DNA from: Symsagittifera roscoffensis
Lineage: Eukaryota; Xenacoelomorpha; Acoela; Convolutidae
DNA: 64,000 nucleotides
Direction: 5' to 3'
NCBI RefSeq assembly: GCF_963678635.1
Contig: NC_087062.1
Coordinates: 30,962,833-31,026,832, forward strand
Under the pieces are notes generated by a model, which saw nothing but the letters and a program-made list of their open reading frames with translations, had not been told where the DNA came from and did not search any database. Shown one piece after another: positions 1-11,794 of this stretch. Each line of letters begins with the position of its first letter. Positions within the stretch are counted from its first letter, which is position 1. The position numbers and the translations under genes are program-made.

Positions 1-890
1 CGCAGGAGGAAAATGATATGACATCCTAGAAATAGGAACTAGAGCCTCTGCTGGAAGCCTCGGGAGAACGCAATCTCCGAAGCATAGAGAATACACATGG
101 GGAATGCCCATGCCATTGCTTGGCACAGACAGTGTGGTACCCGGAGCATTCAAAACTCTGTTTAGTGTGGGATGTGGAAGAAATTCGTTCAATCGGGTTA
201 CCCAATCATCAGCAGAAGGTGACCATCTTGGTAGTAAGTACGATGTTGGCGTTACGATGGATCGAGGAAATTGTAACGAAATATAGGGAGTCGAAGACAC
301 CAACGGCGGAATCGATATACGCTATCGATTATAGCAGAAGACTTGAGTCTTTCGAGACGGCGTGCAAGGTATTCGCCATACCCATGGAGATCAGGCACGT
401 ATGGAGCCGCGTGAGGTTCTTCCCGTGGTTTCGAGCGACGTTGACGTCTTGGCTGTACATGGTGACGAAAGATTACATGAAGAAATATCAAAAGGAATAT
501 CGACAGTTCCTGGCAGAAATTGGACCGGAAGCCTTCAAGAGACCTCTGCTGACCCATCGAAATGCGATCAAGAAAAGTTGGAAAAGAGTCGGTAGGGTGT
601 CTAGAGACAATACCAAAGGAAGAGAATCGATACTGGAGGAGGACTTGGCGAAGAACGTGAGCCTGAGCCTGCACAATTCCTTTTGCTTGAACAGGGAATT
701 GAAAGTGAAAGGTTTACCAAATCAGGCAATGAAGTTGCGGGAGCAGAAGGAGTGGATGCGATCCTTCGAGCAATTGAAAGCATGGGAAGAGATCGTGATC
801 AGCTCTGATGATGAGGAAGCGCTGCTAAGGCAGATCACGGTGTCAATTTCATCGGGTCCTAGCACTTCGAAGGCTAGGAATACGAAGTGA
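1..890 (+). pseudogene. E0: C-terminal remnant of the giant-element second ORF
   Basis: This is a diverged copy of the last ~280 codons of the ORF2 seen in E1 (about 33325-34136) and E2. Similarity starts near position 43 and runs to the stop at 888-890. An open frame covers 120-890 (256 codons). Shared landmarks are a CHC cluster followed by a W-Y-P motif, a short hydrophobic run before an R-W pair, an MPWF/FFPWF-type motif, an A-W-L-Y/S-W-L-Y motif, an AFKR motif followed by THR, and the LHNSFC motif near the end. The first ~40 bases contain stops and align poorly. The upstream part of this element lies outside the window. Function is unknown. Divergence from E1 and E2 is far greater than between E1 and E2, so E0 is an older insertion or another subfamily. 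Confidence 0.75.
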
Positions 891-1321
891 GCAGGGAGAT
901 CAATGTGGGTTTCCTGAGTCTTGAGAGGGAAAAGAGGGGACTTGAGTGTGAAATCCGATGAAATCCGATGAAATCCGATGAAATTTTAACGAAACAAAGT
1001 ATTGTTATTAATATGCTATAATTATTATTTAATCAAAATGTTGCAAGACAATTTCCTGATTGGATAGGACAAAAGAAACTTTAATCAATAGCTTCAAAAG
1101 CGGAGATTTAAGGTGCAGGTATATGAAAATTTTGATTGCTGTTCAGCGATAGCGTGACAATTTTATATGGTTGTGAATTTTGGGGTAGATAAAATTAGGA
1201 TCTTCTTCAAACTTCTGTAAATGACCACTGGCACTGTATCTTGAGCAACACTCAGTATTCGGGGGACTCACTGGCAGGCGGCAACACGCAATGAGGATAT
1301 TGATCTTGAGTCCGGGGAGTA
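891..1321 (+). other. E0: 3' untranslated region with 10-bp tandem repeat and polypurine tract
   Basis: No gene is visible here. A 10-bp unit (AAATCCGATG) is repeated three times at 951-980. The region ends at 1310-1321 with the purine-rich string TCCGGGGAGTA. The same string sits directly before the 3' LTRs of E1 and E2, so it is read as the polypurine tract (plus-strand primer) of E0. It also fixes the start of the E0 3' LTR at 1322. Confidence 0.6.
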
Positions 1322-2391
1322 TGTGCCAGTCGGTCATATTTGGAAGTTTGACCTTGAGGAATACGAACTACGTAATTTTGGGGTGAAATGTAATTTTTCA
1401 AAGTTCGAATTGGACATGTCATGCTCAAGTTTCTCGCGACAACTGGAAATATCAGAGAAACAAGATCAGAACAACCGATTTATAATCGCGGGAAAGTACT
1501 TGAAAAAAGCAGCGGGAAATTGCTAATCGCAATTTCCAGATATAAATCAAACGCGAGTAGAGCTGTCCTATCCTGAAATAGGAGAAGAAGCGATTACAAA
1601 AGAAGAACTTATTTTTTCGAGGTGTACCAGAGTGAACCCTCAGTGGAAAGGTGGACAGCTGGGGTATCCCAATGGTCCAATTCCAAATCTAATTCTCGAG
1701 TCAAAACTTATTTCCCTTTCTGGAAATCATTAATAGCAAACTTCTCAAGTTATTATACTTAATGCTAGAGTTACTGATTAATTTAGTTATCCCAATTCTC
1801 GAGTGTGCCGATGTGTGAGTACTCAATTTGGTTTTCTCGAGTGTGTTTTGTGATTGCAATGGTGAGATAAGGAGAGTTTTAGGTTGATCCATCTGAAATG
1901 GATCAAAGTTTCACTGTCTAATAAAAAGTAACTGTAGGGATTGTTCCGACCCTGTTTTTAACCGCGTTCGCGTATTTTGGGTATTTTGAGACCTGAGTAT
2001 GGGGACGTTCTTATTTTCTAGAGTGGGGGGTATTTTGGTAGTGGCCTTTAAGCTGTAACGGGTTTTTAGTCTCATGTCGCAAGTGAACCGAATTGGCTCC
2101 GACTTTTCGAGGTAGAAAAACACGAGAGATAGTGTCCCTGACTCTTGAGCCAATGGTTATAGGGCCTATTTTTCCTTAACCTCATATGTGACCAAAGTAG
2201 GCGACTGTTAAAAAAATTTCTCGATAGAATCTGGCTGGAGCCTGCTGCGTGCAGCGCATTGATTGGTAGGAGGTACCATAGAAGAAGCTGACAAAGAGTT
2301 GAAGTTGTGATAAAACAAAACTCAACGCGTACAGTAACCCGTAATCCAGTCCCAGAGCTGTAAGCTGTAATTAATTTTCTTGAAAGCAGTC
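1322..2391 (+). repeat. E0: 3' LTR, first part
   Basis: The segment begins with TGTG directly after the polypurine string, as in the E1 and E2 LTRs. Blocks collinear with those LTRs can be recognised: a GGTTGATCCATCT block near 1880 and a CCTGTTTTTA block near 1950 followed by a 'gagacc' block. Most of the rest is diverged. The LTR is interrupted at 2391 by the gypsy element and continues at 12650. Total length without the insert is about 1,130 bp, against about 920 bp in E1 and E2. No gene is seen inside. Confidence 0.6.
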
Positions 2392-2814
2392 TGTGACATC
2401 CCTTCATGATGTCATTCATTCTAATTATTCATTTGAACCGAATAGATTACATAATTCACCTTCTTGATAAAATAGAGCTGCATCATATATTTATTTAACA
2501 ATGTAAAAATTGAAGGTAATTAATAGCAATCAGAGCTAGATATCAATTGGTGACAATTCAACTGAATAAAATATTCTAATCATGCTCTTACTTGCGCCGA
2601 TCGGCTTGCGAGATATCAGAAGCTAGGAATCTGAACCAGAATCTTTTGAAGCAAGATAGGTCTTAACCGCTCGAGACATATCTAAAATAATGAATCCAAT
2701 CTAAATACAATTGATAGCCAGTAGCGCTAAATAAAATTACCAATTGAACAGCTCGCATTAAACTAAACGACAATATATCCGTATTATCCATCCGCCAGAT
2801 ACAGTATATTATAC
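2392..2814 (+). repeat. Gypsy element 5' LTR
   Basis: Starts TGTGACATCCC and matches 11795-12644 almost base for base apart from scattered substitutions and the MITE in the 3' copy. Similarity stops at 2814/2815, which places the LTR end there. Length is about 423 bp. The next bases (GGTGACTTTCGCGG) do not start with TGG, so I cannot name a primer-binding site. Confidence 0.8.
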
Positions 2815-3460
2815 GGTGACTTTCGCGGTAATTTCTACTTCTGGATTCAAAACAGTCATCGGCAATTCCAAACATCATAATTCGAGCAGAAAGTGACAAC
2901 AACTTTCTGACGCAGAACAGCGAAAAACAGCTTGATCAGCACAGCAATGCTCAGATGTTGGCGGCAGAGCAACATTCATTAAACAACTAACAGAGAAAGA
3001 AAGGAAAAGAAGACACTCACAAATTTTCAACATCTCTGGGCTGACAACTTCCTCAATCTACAGAAGCAGATATGTGGATTGTGTCCTACAACTTCTCTAC
3101 TTTTGGCTACAGTCAGATGGTATGTCAAGTGAGCTTCTGACAAGGCAGAAAAGGAAGTAGATGAAAAGTTTTCAACGCCAAAACAGTTAGTAAAACAGAT
3201 AAAATCAAAACTCTCAATTGCAGTAAATTGATTTTGTAAATAATAAGTTCCCCAACCACAAAAAAGTGAAGTAGTGGAAATATTAGCAAACTTGATGGCA
3301 ATAATAACCAAAAACAGAATAGCAAAAGCTGCATAAAGTATAAATAATCCAAAATTGCGAAAGTCTAGCAAAATTTTCTTGTGTTCCCCTTAAATCGACT
3401 AAGTGCTGTGCTTTATCATCAACTGTTTCATAAACTTGATATTCATTCAACTGTAATAAG
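2815..3460 (+). other. Gypsy element 5' leader
   Basis: AT-rich untranslated stretch between the 5' LTR and the gag start. Short open frames on the minus strand show no codon structure or motif I recognise. I see no convincing RNA gene or promoter. Confidence 0.5.
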
Positions 3461-4432
3461 ATGGCACACGCGCAAATTTTGGTCGAACCTTACGGAGGAA
3501 CGGAAACAGATAATTTTCAGCAGTTTGAGCAATTGTTCCGAGGATACATCGTAGTAGCGGGAATCGACCCTGGCCAACAAGCGAACTTCTTACAACTACA
3601 TCTACGAGAAGCGGCACTACGGTTTTACCAGACGCTGTCAGCAGCAATCAAAGCGAACGTGGAGAGCAGCTTCACAGCTCTAAGGGATCACTTTTGCAAT
3701 CCGCAGATCCAAGAAGTCCACGTAATGAAGTTAGAACAGCTCCGGTACGACGCCAAAACCGATTCACCCGAGAACTTTTTGGTCAACTTGATGAATAAAG
3801 AGCAACGAGCGTATCCAACGCCAGATTTGCCAGCTGTCGACCCAATCAATGTTGCATTAAACGGAGCAGCATTACTAGCAGACACGGCGAGATTTCATCG
3901 AGAAACTGCACAAAGACAAGAAAGAATAGATGCAGTAAATGATAATCGCAATGAACAAATTAGACGCTTGTTTATAAAAGGAATGCCAAACTGGCTGCGA
4001 TCAAAAATGATGGAGCAACCACAAGCAACTACTGTCCAACAATTGTGTAACTTGACAAAGAAGCAAATCATGATTCGAGAGGTATGCCGAAAAGAAGATT
4101 ACCCGGAAGACGGATTTAATGAAGTAAATGACAGAGTCTCAGAAAATTTAATCAGTGCTCTCACAAAATTGTCCACAAATCAGGAACAAATTGAGAAGCA
4201 GATCAACGAAATGAGATCACAAATAGCTGAGCAGTCAAAAAAAAAACAATCGAATCCGCCTTTTCAACAAAAAAGAACAACACCAACTAAAATGGTCAGT
4301 TTGGTGGTAATCAAAATCAAAATATTTCGCCTGGACAGCAACAAAGTGGCAGGAAAGGAAAAAACAAAACTAATTGGCAAAATCAATTTGAATTTAGCAA
4401 TAATCAGCCTAATTTCCAAAATATGGGACTAA
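3461..4432 (+). pseudogene. gag: Gypsy gag (capsid region)
   Basis: Starts at the first ATG after the leader and encodes a 323-codon frame. Residues ~1-210 look like a retrotransposon capsid domain: helical, with an F-x-x-F-E-x-x-F motif near residue 25, an ALRFYQTL-type motif near residue 50 and a D-x-F-x-N-P motif near residue 80. Residues ~210-265 are helical and charged. From about residue 277 the reading is wrong: the Q/N-rich sequence expected before the zinc knuckle lies in the other frame. A one-base loss in the AAAA run near 4289-4292 explains this. A programmed -1 shift is possible, but the position (before, not after, the knuckle) makes a mutation more likely. Confidence 0.8.
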
Positions 4433-5712
4433 TTGCACCTCAGCAATATCCTCCATGGTACCTATACCAACAGTACCAAAATATGCAGCAAAATCAACCG
4501 ATAGTGCAAATCCAACCAGCACAGGTACAGCCAAATGCGAACTACCTGCAACATCAACAACACTTCACTGGAAATCAGACAGCGCAAGCTGAAATTCAAT
4601 TTCCCGGTGGACCTTTTGCACCAAGGGTTCGACCACCAGCAAAACGCTGCGACATCTGTGGAAAATTTTATCACACAGCAAGTCAATGCTGGTGGAGACA
4701 AAAACCACAAGGACAAGATGCAACGCTCATGTTTCCAAATGAGCCAAAAAAACTAATAAAGCCACCGAGTCAGCCCCCCAAATCATCTCAATCATCTAAA
4801 TCATCAAAACAATCAATTCAACCCGATGAGATAATCAACCTTTACGCAATAATTCCAGCGGAAGGAACAGTTTTGACGTACACAAAATTACGACTCTCAT
4901 CGGGATTACAAAGAGGAGCCCTGTTTGATGCAGGAGCCTGTGCAAATGTCAGCGCAAGAGTACGAATGGCAGGAGGACAACTCGTGCCAATTGAAACAGA
5001 AGTAACAATAGAATTTAGATTGGCAGATATGACATTTGTAGAATCTTTTCTCGTTCTACACGCGGCCAACTCAATAATTCTAGGAAATCCGTTCTGTGCC
5101 AAGTATAATTTACTTCATTTCCTAGACCTGACTCTGCAAATTAACGAGATAAAACCTCCGAACGAACATAGAAGAATTAATCGAGTGAAAAAATTCCCTC
5201 TGACTCTAACAAAACGTCAAACAATAGCTCCGCATCAAACAATTCATTTAAAGGACGCATGCCAGGACATGGCAAAAACAACCGGAATCGTAATCCCATC
5301 GAAAGAATTTGAAGAAAATTGCAAAATTGCATTCACTTCCTCAAATAGTGAAGTACTGAAAAATAACCTGCTGTACATCACTGCATCTAACATCACTGAT
5401 CACCACGTGACATTGCCTTTCAAAACTGAAATCGGAAAATTTTCAATTCTGACCCTAAAAGAAGTCAAAAATCTCATACCAATTGATGCAGAAATGCTTG
5501 CTTTTGCAAAATTGAATAATCCAGACGATATTGAAATGGGAATTAACGAGCTAACTCAGCAAAATTCGAGCAGTCTCAACAGCAACGTCAACCCGAGTAT
5601 GAAAAATTTTGGTTTCCTACACCTGAAACATGTCAAAACCCTGAAATACTTCCCAAAATCCAACGTGATACTTACGACCAAATTCTTCATTTTCAAGGTC
5701 TCAAAAAAATGA
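4423..5712 (+). pseudogene. Gypsy nucleocapsid knuckle and aspartic protease
   Basis: Continues gag in frame +1; true continuity begins near 4291, upstream of the first ATG of this frame. A Q/N-rich stretch leads to a CCHC zinc knuckle (C-x2-C-x4-H-x4-C) at about 4648-4690. The retropepsin follows: active site D-A-G (about 4927-4935) where most relatives have D-T-G or D-S-G, and the downstream I-L-G motif near 5080. The rest (5150-5712) is a linker to RT. The frame ends at a TGA at 5710, and RT continues in another frame. Confidence 0.75.
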
Positions 5713-5737
5713 ACCGAAAATAAACTTTCAAGATCGA

Positions 5738-7228
5738 TTGACATTTATCAAGAATTTTAAGTGGGAGAATTCGGTGTTGACACAAGAGCAAAGGTCAAAA
5801 ATAGAAAATTTGCATGTTGAATTTTCGTACATCTTCGCCAAACATAGATTTGATATTGGTTACAATTCCGATCTCAAAATCAAACTGAAACCGGAACCCA
5901 CGCGACCTTTGTACACACAAGGCCCACCTACGCCGATACATTTGCGACAAGAATTGACAGTAGAACTTGCCCTAATGCACTATTATGGACTTATAACAAC
6001 ATTGTCACATTCAAAATATAGCAGTCCATTGTTAGCACATCGAAAGCCATCTAGTAAATTGCGGATGTTGATTCACCTCAAAAGGATAAATCATTCACTA
6101 AAGAATGACTACATCGACAGCAACTTTCCGATCTCAAACATGACCGATGCATCAAACCAATTCGCAGCAAAGAGCTTGTTTACCAAAATTGATTGTTCGC
6201 AAGCATACCACTGTGTGCAAATGGCAGATGACCTTTCAGTCTAACTTTTGGCATTTAATTTCGTTTCACGAACTTATGCATACAAATGCCTAGCTCAAGG
6301 TCTAAGCAAATCAGTCACGGGTTTCAACTCATTCATACGTCAATATCTTGATCCATGCTTAGCAGCCGACTTATGTACACAGTTCATGGATGACATCGGA
6401 AGTGCAGTGAATAATTTCGATCAACTAATACCGACCCTCTCAAAAATTTTCGAATGTTTAAGGAAATCGGGATTAAAAATATCACCGAATAAATGCGAAA
6501 TAGGAACGCAACGAATGAACTTCCTTGGTAATATAATTACACCAGCAGGAAAATCACCTGAACAAGAGAAAATTTTGACATTCCTTAAGAAATTTAAAAT
6601 GTCGCAAACTGTAAAACAAGTTAAACGACTAATCGGATTTGTTCAATTCTTCCGGAATTACATGCCAAGCCTAGGTGAAAAACTGATACCATTTTATCGC
6701 CTAGAAAAGATAGGGAATTTTAAAACAAATGAGGAGCATCAGAAACGTCTAGAAGGGCTAAAACATGATCTAATTCAGGCAACGGACATAACGCTCCGCT
6801 TACCAAAACCAGGGTTACAATACGTAATACTCTGTGATGCAAGCTATCATGGAACAGGTTTTGTGCTAATGAGTGAAGACTTTGTGAAAACTGACAACAA
6901 AGATGAAATGAAAACATATGCACCAGTGTCATTTGGTTCACGACTCTTCAACACTGCACAACTGAAGTTCTCCATCTACTATAAAGAGTTCTTAGCACTA
7001 TATTTTGCCCTCGATCATTTTTCTCACTTCATCTGGGGATCATCAAAACCACTGATAATCCTGACCGACAATCGAAGCTTAACACAATTTTTCCAAGCAA
7101 AGACAATTCCACCTTCAGTTTGGAATTTCTTGGACCGCGTCATGGCATTCAACATCATTATCGCGCATATACTTGGAAAAGCGAATTATGCAGCAGATTT
7201 TTTTTCTCGAATGCTTCGCTGTAACTGA
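5738..7228 (+). pseudogene. pol: Gypsy reverse transcriptase and RNase H
   Basis: One frame with an internal TAA at 6242-6244. Before it are the RT fingers and motif A (D-C-S-Q-A-Y, near 6190). After it come a TYAY...LAQGLS motif B and a motif C read as F-M-D-D (near 6385), where Y-x-D-D is usual. The RNase H follows from about 6820 with the C-D-A-S first aspartate, a K-E-F-L-A glutamate (near 6990), a T-D-N-R aspartate (near 7070) and an A-A-D-F end motif. Size and order are normal for Ty3/gypsy. The stop alone would block a full polyprotein. Confidence 0.85.
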
Positions 7229-7230
7229 AA

Positions 7231-8643
7231 TTGACGGACAAAATACCAGTACGAGAAATACAGATCGACACAACAGCGAAAGCACCAGGTGCTTCATTAA
7301 ACTTAGTACAGACCGTGAACGATGCTTTCTCTGAAATGCAAACTGAACAAATTGATGAAGCCTCAAAATCGCAATTAATAAATTTGGGTCTTTATGAAAC
7401 ATGTTTGCGTGAGCTGAATGTTCACGACGATCAAGACACTCTAATACCACAAACGTTTGTTCAATTATCAAGACCAATCATAGCAGCAGTTCAATACCCT
7501 GATCTAGCTGACGTTTTTCATGACCTGAATATGAGTCACGAAATACTCGACTTGAAAAATGAACAAGAAAAAGACTCTGATATAGTAGAGGTTAAGGATT
7601 GGAAACGCAATGAACAAATTCCCAATCTGACGTACGAAAACAGCCGCAAGAAGAAATATCCCAAACAATTCAATAGACTGATAATTGACGCCGAAGCACT
7701 GTATCGAAACTTCTACAATGACACGTGACAAGTAAAACATAAGCAATACTGCCTACCAAAACATCTTTGGAATGAAGTTGTGTATCGACTTCACAACTCT
7801 CGAACTGGTGGACATCTGGGAATGACAAGAACCACAGAACAGTTCAGAAAACGATTCTACCTTCCAGGATTCACCGAATTCTTAACTAACACAATCAAAA
7901 ATTGCTTAACATGTTTGCAACTCAAAAGAAACTCTGCAAAATATCAAATTCCGCCATTGCAGCCAATATCTTCGTTGCAATGCTTTCCAGGAGACATGAT
8001 GCAAATCGATATTGTTGGACCAATGAAGTCCCCAGTGTACAAATTTGTTTTAACTGGAATCGATGTATTCTGCAAGTACTTGTTTGCAGCACCATTGACG
8101 AACGCTAGCGCTGATACAGTTGCATGGGAACTCACGAAAATATTTTTTATGCACAGCTACATACCGAAAAAGATAATCGCAGATCTCAGAACGACATTCA
8201 CGTCAGAGCTAATGCATGAATTGACAACTCTATTAGAAGTCCAAATCAACCATGCAACGCTGAAACATCCACAAACAATTGGTCTTGTCGAGAAATCTCA
8301 TGGACCTCTAAAAAGGATCCTGAAGCTGAATACTAATGACCAATGGTCAGACTGGCACAAATATGTCCCATTGGCAACATTTATTCACAATACGTCATAC
8401 TCTTTATCAATTGGATGCTGCCCAAGCTCAATTGTTCATGGAAAAGAACCGACAAAACCACTTGATCTTCGCTTTTTGACAAAAGCAATGGAAGCAGTAA
8501 CAGCAGAATCAGACTTCGTCACGGCAATGCAAATTGCGATTTTAGAAAAATTCAAAGAAACAAAAAAGAACTTGATTTCTTCGTATCACAAATATCGAGG
8601 TTATTACGATCAAAAAGACACTTGCGCAGCCCCTCAAAGTTGA
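7231..8643 (+). pseudogene. pol: Gypsy integrase (zinc-binding and catalytic domains)
   Basis: Continues pol after a frame change near 7228. Codons ~7231-7720 form the tether between RNase H and integrase. A TGA at 7726-7728 interrupts the frame, which stays open to 8643 afterwards. The HHCC module reads H...H (near 7783-7815) and C-L-T-C-L (near 7905). The catalytic triad is Asp near 8010 (Q-I-D-I-V-G-P), Asp near 8182 in an altered A-D-L-R-T context (most relatives have S-D-x-G), and a Glu in a G-L-V-E-K context near 8290. The changed second motif suggests loss of activity. Confidence 0.82.
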
Positions 8644-9433
8644 ATCATTTTGTCTACTACTAAATCCTCTGTTGACTACTCAATCAGACTTTGGAAGCAA
8701 ATCAATGCAAGTCTGGATACCCCTGTACAGAGTTGAGAAAGTGATAACAAATTCGAACTATATAATTCGGAAAGTTGGAACTAACTACACTCAATGTGTG
8801 CACCGGATTCGTCTCATACCAGTTGATCCACAGCACCAGCCAGATGATGTCGATCCAATAGATCCAACGAAGTTCCAAACAAATCCGTCTCTCGGGAAAT
8901 ACCGAAGCGAACCAGGACTTTTCGAAGAAAACTTGCTGAAACTCTTAGATGAGATCCAACCTGATAATAGTGACGAAAACGATCAACCAGCCGCACCAGC
9001 TAGAATCAGACTGTCAGTATCACTCCCAGTACCAGTAATACCACCACCGCCGGATCCACCGCCAATACCAGGAGCAATACATGTGCCGGAGTTACCACCA
9101 TTTTAGTTACCAGCTGCGCCACCACTGGATGTCATTAATGAGCAGGTCCATGAAAGATTACCCAACAACGACTCTGATCCCGAGGGATACAACCTCGACG
9201 AAGTGTTTCGTGAACCACAGCCAGTTGCTCGAAGAAAAGCAGCAGCTGAAGCTAGAGACCGAATTCACGCCCAACTTCGGTTCAGTAATGATGTTCGATA
9301 TCATCCAATACCCAGCCGCCCAAAACAGCCGCGAAGGTACGGACTCCGAATCGTTGACGGACACGAAGTGGCGCCAGTTACATTCAGTCCACGATCAACG
9401 CAGAATGACAAGAAAGCAAACGGAGGCGAATGA
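8644..9433 (+). pseudogene. Gypsy integrase C-terminal domain and proline-rich tail
   Basis: Frame +2. The GPY/F-like module is recognisable near 8715-8820 (a Y-R-V-E-K-V motif, then N-Y-I-I-R-K, then a H-R-I-R-L end). An acidic stretch and a proline-rich stretch of about 25 residues (near 9025-9100) follow, then a TAG at 9104-9106. The frame is open again as a basic, arginine-rich tail to 9433. A frameshift somewhere in 9340-9430 moves the coding sense to frame 0, where the macro domain lies. Confidence 0.65.
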
Positions 9434-10007
9434 ATACTTTCCTCCACGAGAGGCAAAAAGGAATATTATTAAGAACAGCGTGAAGCGAGCGAAACATCTG
9501 AATACACAAAAAGATGGACCAGGCAGTAGCAAAGATTCAGTAAATGCAATCTATGAGCCAAATATCTTTGTTGGAGAAGGTGATGTTTTACAGTTCCCTG
9601 GCTCTATAGCTCACTGCGTCTCAAGTGACTTTCAAATGGCAAAAGGAGTAGCAAAGCAGATCAACAGCCCATACCCATGTATCAGACCAACCATTAAAAG
9701 CATTGAAACGCCGATAAATGGATCATCAGTTTCAGTTTCTCTGCCTTGGGAAAATGAGTCAATCTTCAATTTAGTCACTAAATCACAATTCTTTGACAAG
9801 CCAACGTACTACGATTTGTCAAGAAGCCTCAACTGCATTAAGCAGCAGCTATTGTAGAAAGGAATGAACGCAAAAGCCATGCCAAAAATTAGATATGGAC
9901 TTGATAAATTGAAAGAAAGTAGAGTTTTCAGCCTAATTTGCGACATTTTCGAAAAAAAACCTCAAAATCTTTATTTATGTATGACAAAAAATCCAGATAT
10001 CGGCTAG
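9390..10007 (+). pseudogene. Gypsy macro domain at the pol C terminus
   Basis: A macro domain of the TARG1/OARD1-like type, which in known proteins binds ADP-ribose or removes it from proteins. Landmarks: an E-G-D-V opening strand (near 9570), I-A-H-C-V-S then M-A-K-G-V-A (near 9607-9650, the substrate loop), I-F-N-L-V-T-K followed by K-P-T-Y (near 9765-9810), and after a TAG at 9855-9857, A-M-P-K-I-R-Y-G-L-D (near 9875-9905). The frame ends at TAG 10005-10007, a normal macro-domain length. It lies directly after integrase and appears to be the last domain of the polyprotein. The assignment is by motif recognition only. Confidence 0.75.
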
Positions 10008-11794
10008 TACCCTTCATGCATGCATTCAAAACATTTGCCACTACAGCCCACGTTGAAGTCGATCACCAATAAGGAGCATACAGAAGCCCGGCGGAGGAGG
10101 AAATGTATACAAGCTGAGATCTCGAAATTCAGCCTCCCCCCATGTATTAACATCATGTATAAAAAACTTTTGGGACCCCCGGCAACACAGAAGTGTCAGA
10201 TCAAAAATTCCACCGCCGATGACACCCATAGCACCAATAAGGAACAGACAGGAAGTCGGTCCACTAGCAGATCACAACTTCATGAAGATCTCGAAAAATC
10301 CACCTGTTGCCCATGTTTAAGCATTAGGAAAAAAAAACTTTTGCTCCCCCAAAGAACGAGTGAGAGGAAAACCGAAAATTTTGGGCTCAGCGATTAAAAG
10401 ACCACCAATAAGGAACAGGCAGGTAGTCGGTCCACTAGCAGATCACAACTTCATGAAGATCTCGAAAAATCCACCTGTTGCCCATGTTTAAGCATTAGGA
10501 ATAAAACACTTTTGCTCCCCCAAGAACGAGTGAGAAGAAAATCAAAATTTTTGGGCTCAATGATCTTCAAATCACCAATGACGAACAGGCACGTCCACTA
10601 GCAGACCAAAATTTGGTGACATACATCAATTCTCAACATTCCCATGTATTAGTATAGGAAAAACAAGAAAAATAACTTTCGAGGGATATCTTTGCAGAAA
10701 TGCGGGAAGAAACACTCAAATGTGCCAGCAAAGATCCAACGGAATTTTTAGGACAACCCTGAAACGTTACAAGCAATGCTGAAAAACAACACGCGAACTT
10801 TAAAAGCTAATTAGAACATCATAAATATCAACAAATTTGATGAAAAACTGAAATTCATCAATTTTAATCCTAACTGACGCCAAATTTTGCTCAGGCGAAC
10901 CAGCGAGTTGCCTGAATAGCCCATAGGAGTGAAGTGCAGCTACACTAGAAGAAACGAATTGAAAACACAAACAGCAAGACATTGCACAAAATACGATGAT
11001 CGCAACCAATGCAAAAACATCGTTGAAACATGTAGTTTTGACTTTTTCAAATAAAAAAGTCGATCACCTTCATTCAGGGAGTAAGGCCAACAAAGGCACG
11101 AAACACCCATACGAAGAAGACAAAAAGACTTCTGAGGGAACAAAAACAAAAAACGAGTAGAAGACGAAGCATCAAATTATAAGCATGTATAACAAAGTAC
11201 AAATTGCGTTTCTATTTGAAAAGCTTCAAAAACAAAAAGAATATTTCAATAAAACAAATCATTGTTAAGTTGTTGAAAACTCATTCGCAATTATTGAGGA
11301 TCCGAGAAGAACTTAACAACCTCATCTTAACTCAAACACCAACCTCAGCATCGACAGAGTAACACGAATGTCATGCAACGAACGAACGAAGACAGCGATA
11401 CCAAAATGTGAAATGAAACGACGACCAAATTTAGTTACAGCTGACAACTGAATACATCATGATGTCATTAATATATCCTTATCATATATCACTTTAACTC
11501 CCAGACCCCGACTCAAGGTGGCTTAACAATTATCTTCCCTTTAAATTGAATTTTGTTTCCTCTTATATAAATTTTGTTTCCTTTTATAAATTGAAGTGAT
11601 AACCTGTGCTCCTAGTACTATTAGATCTTCTAACTTACTGTGATTATTGTGATATAACCTTCGATAGATACATATCTCATTGATAAACGTATACTTTTTT
11701 TATCAAAAGCAGTCTTAAATTATTATGTGAATTATTGTAAATGTATCTAATGAAACACTTCAACCACCCGGGAAGACTTCTTCTGGTGAGGTTG
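10008..11794 (+). other. Gypsy 3' non-coding region
   Basis: This 1.8-kb stretch between pol and the 3' LTR has no convincing gene; there is no envelope-like frame. The first third is a tandem repeat (listed separately). From about 10690 it is AT-rich with no repeated structure I can see. The last bases before the LTR (GGTGAGGT) are purine-rich and may be the polypurine tract. Confidence 0.55.
10064..10690 (+). repeat. ~170-bp tandem repeat, about 3.7 copies
   Basis: Copies begin at the shared string CACCAAT(A/G)A near 10064, 10232, 10403 and 10573, giving periods of 168, 171 and 170 bp. Copies 2 and 3 are nearly identical; copies 1 and 4 are more diverged. Each includes a CCTGTTGCCCATGT-type block and an A-rich block followed by CTTTTG. 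A 125-codon open frame crosses it, but this looks like a by-product of the repeat. Confidence 0.8.

Noticed and set aside
3027-3371. Minus-strand hydrophobic frame in the gypsy leader
   Set aside because: Low-complexity AT-rich sequence on the wrong strand; no family resemblance.
4280-4300. Programmed -1 frameshift between gag and pol in the gypsy element
   Set aside because: No canonical slippery heptamer, and the shift lies before the zinc knuckle; a one-base loss in an A run is simpler.
10020-10397. 125-codon plus-strand frame in the gypsy 3' region
   Set aside because: It runs across the 170-bp tandem repeat and its peptide mirrors the repeat; no domain.
10800-11149. Two overlapping minus-strand frames with hydrophobic stretches, considered as an env-like gene
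   Set aside because: Opposite strand to the element, short, AT-driven composition, no signal or fusion features.
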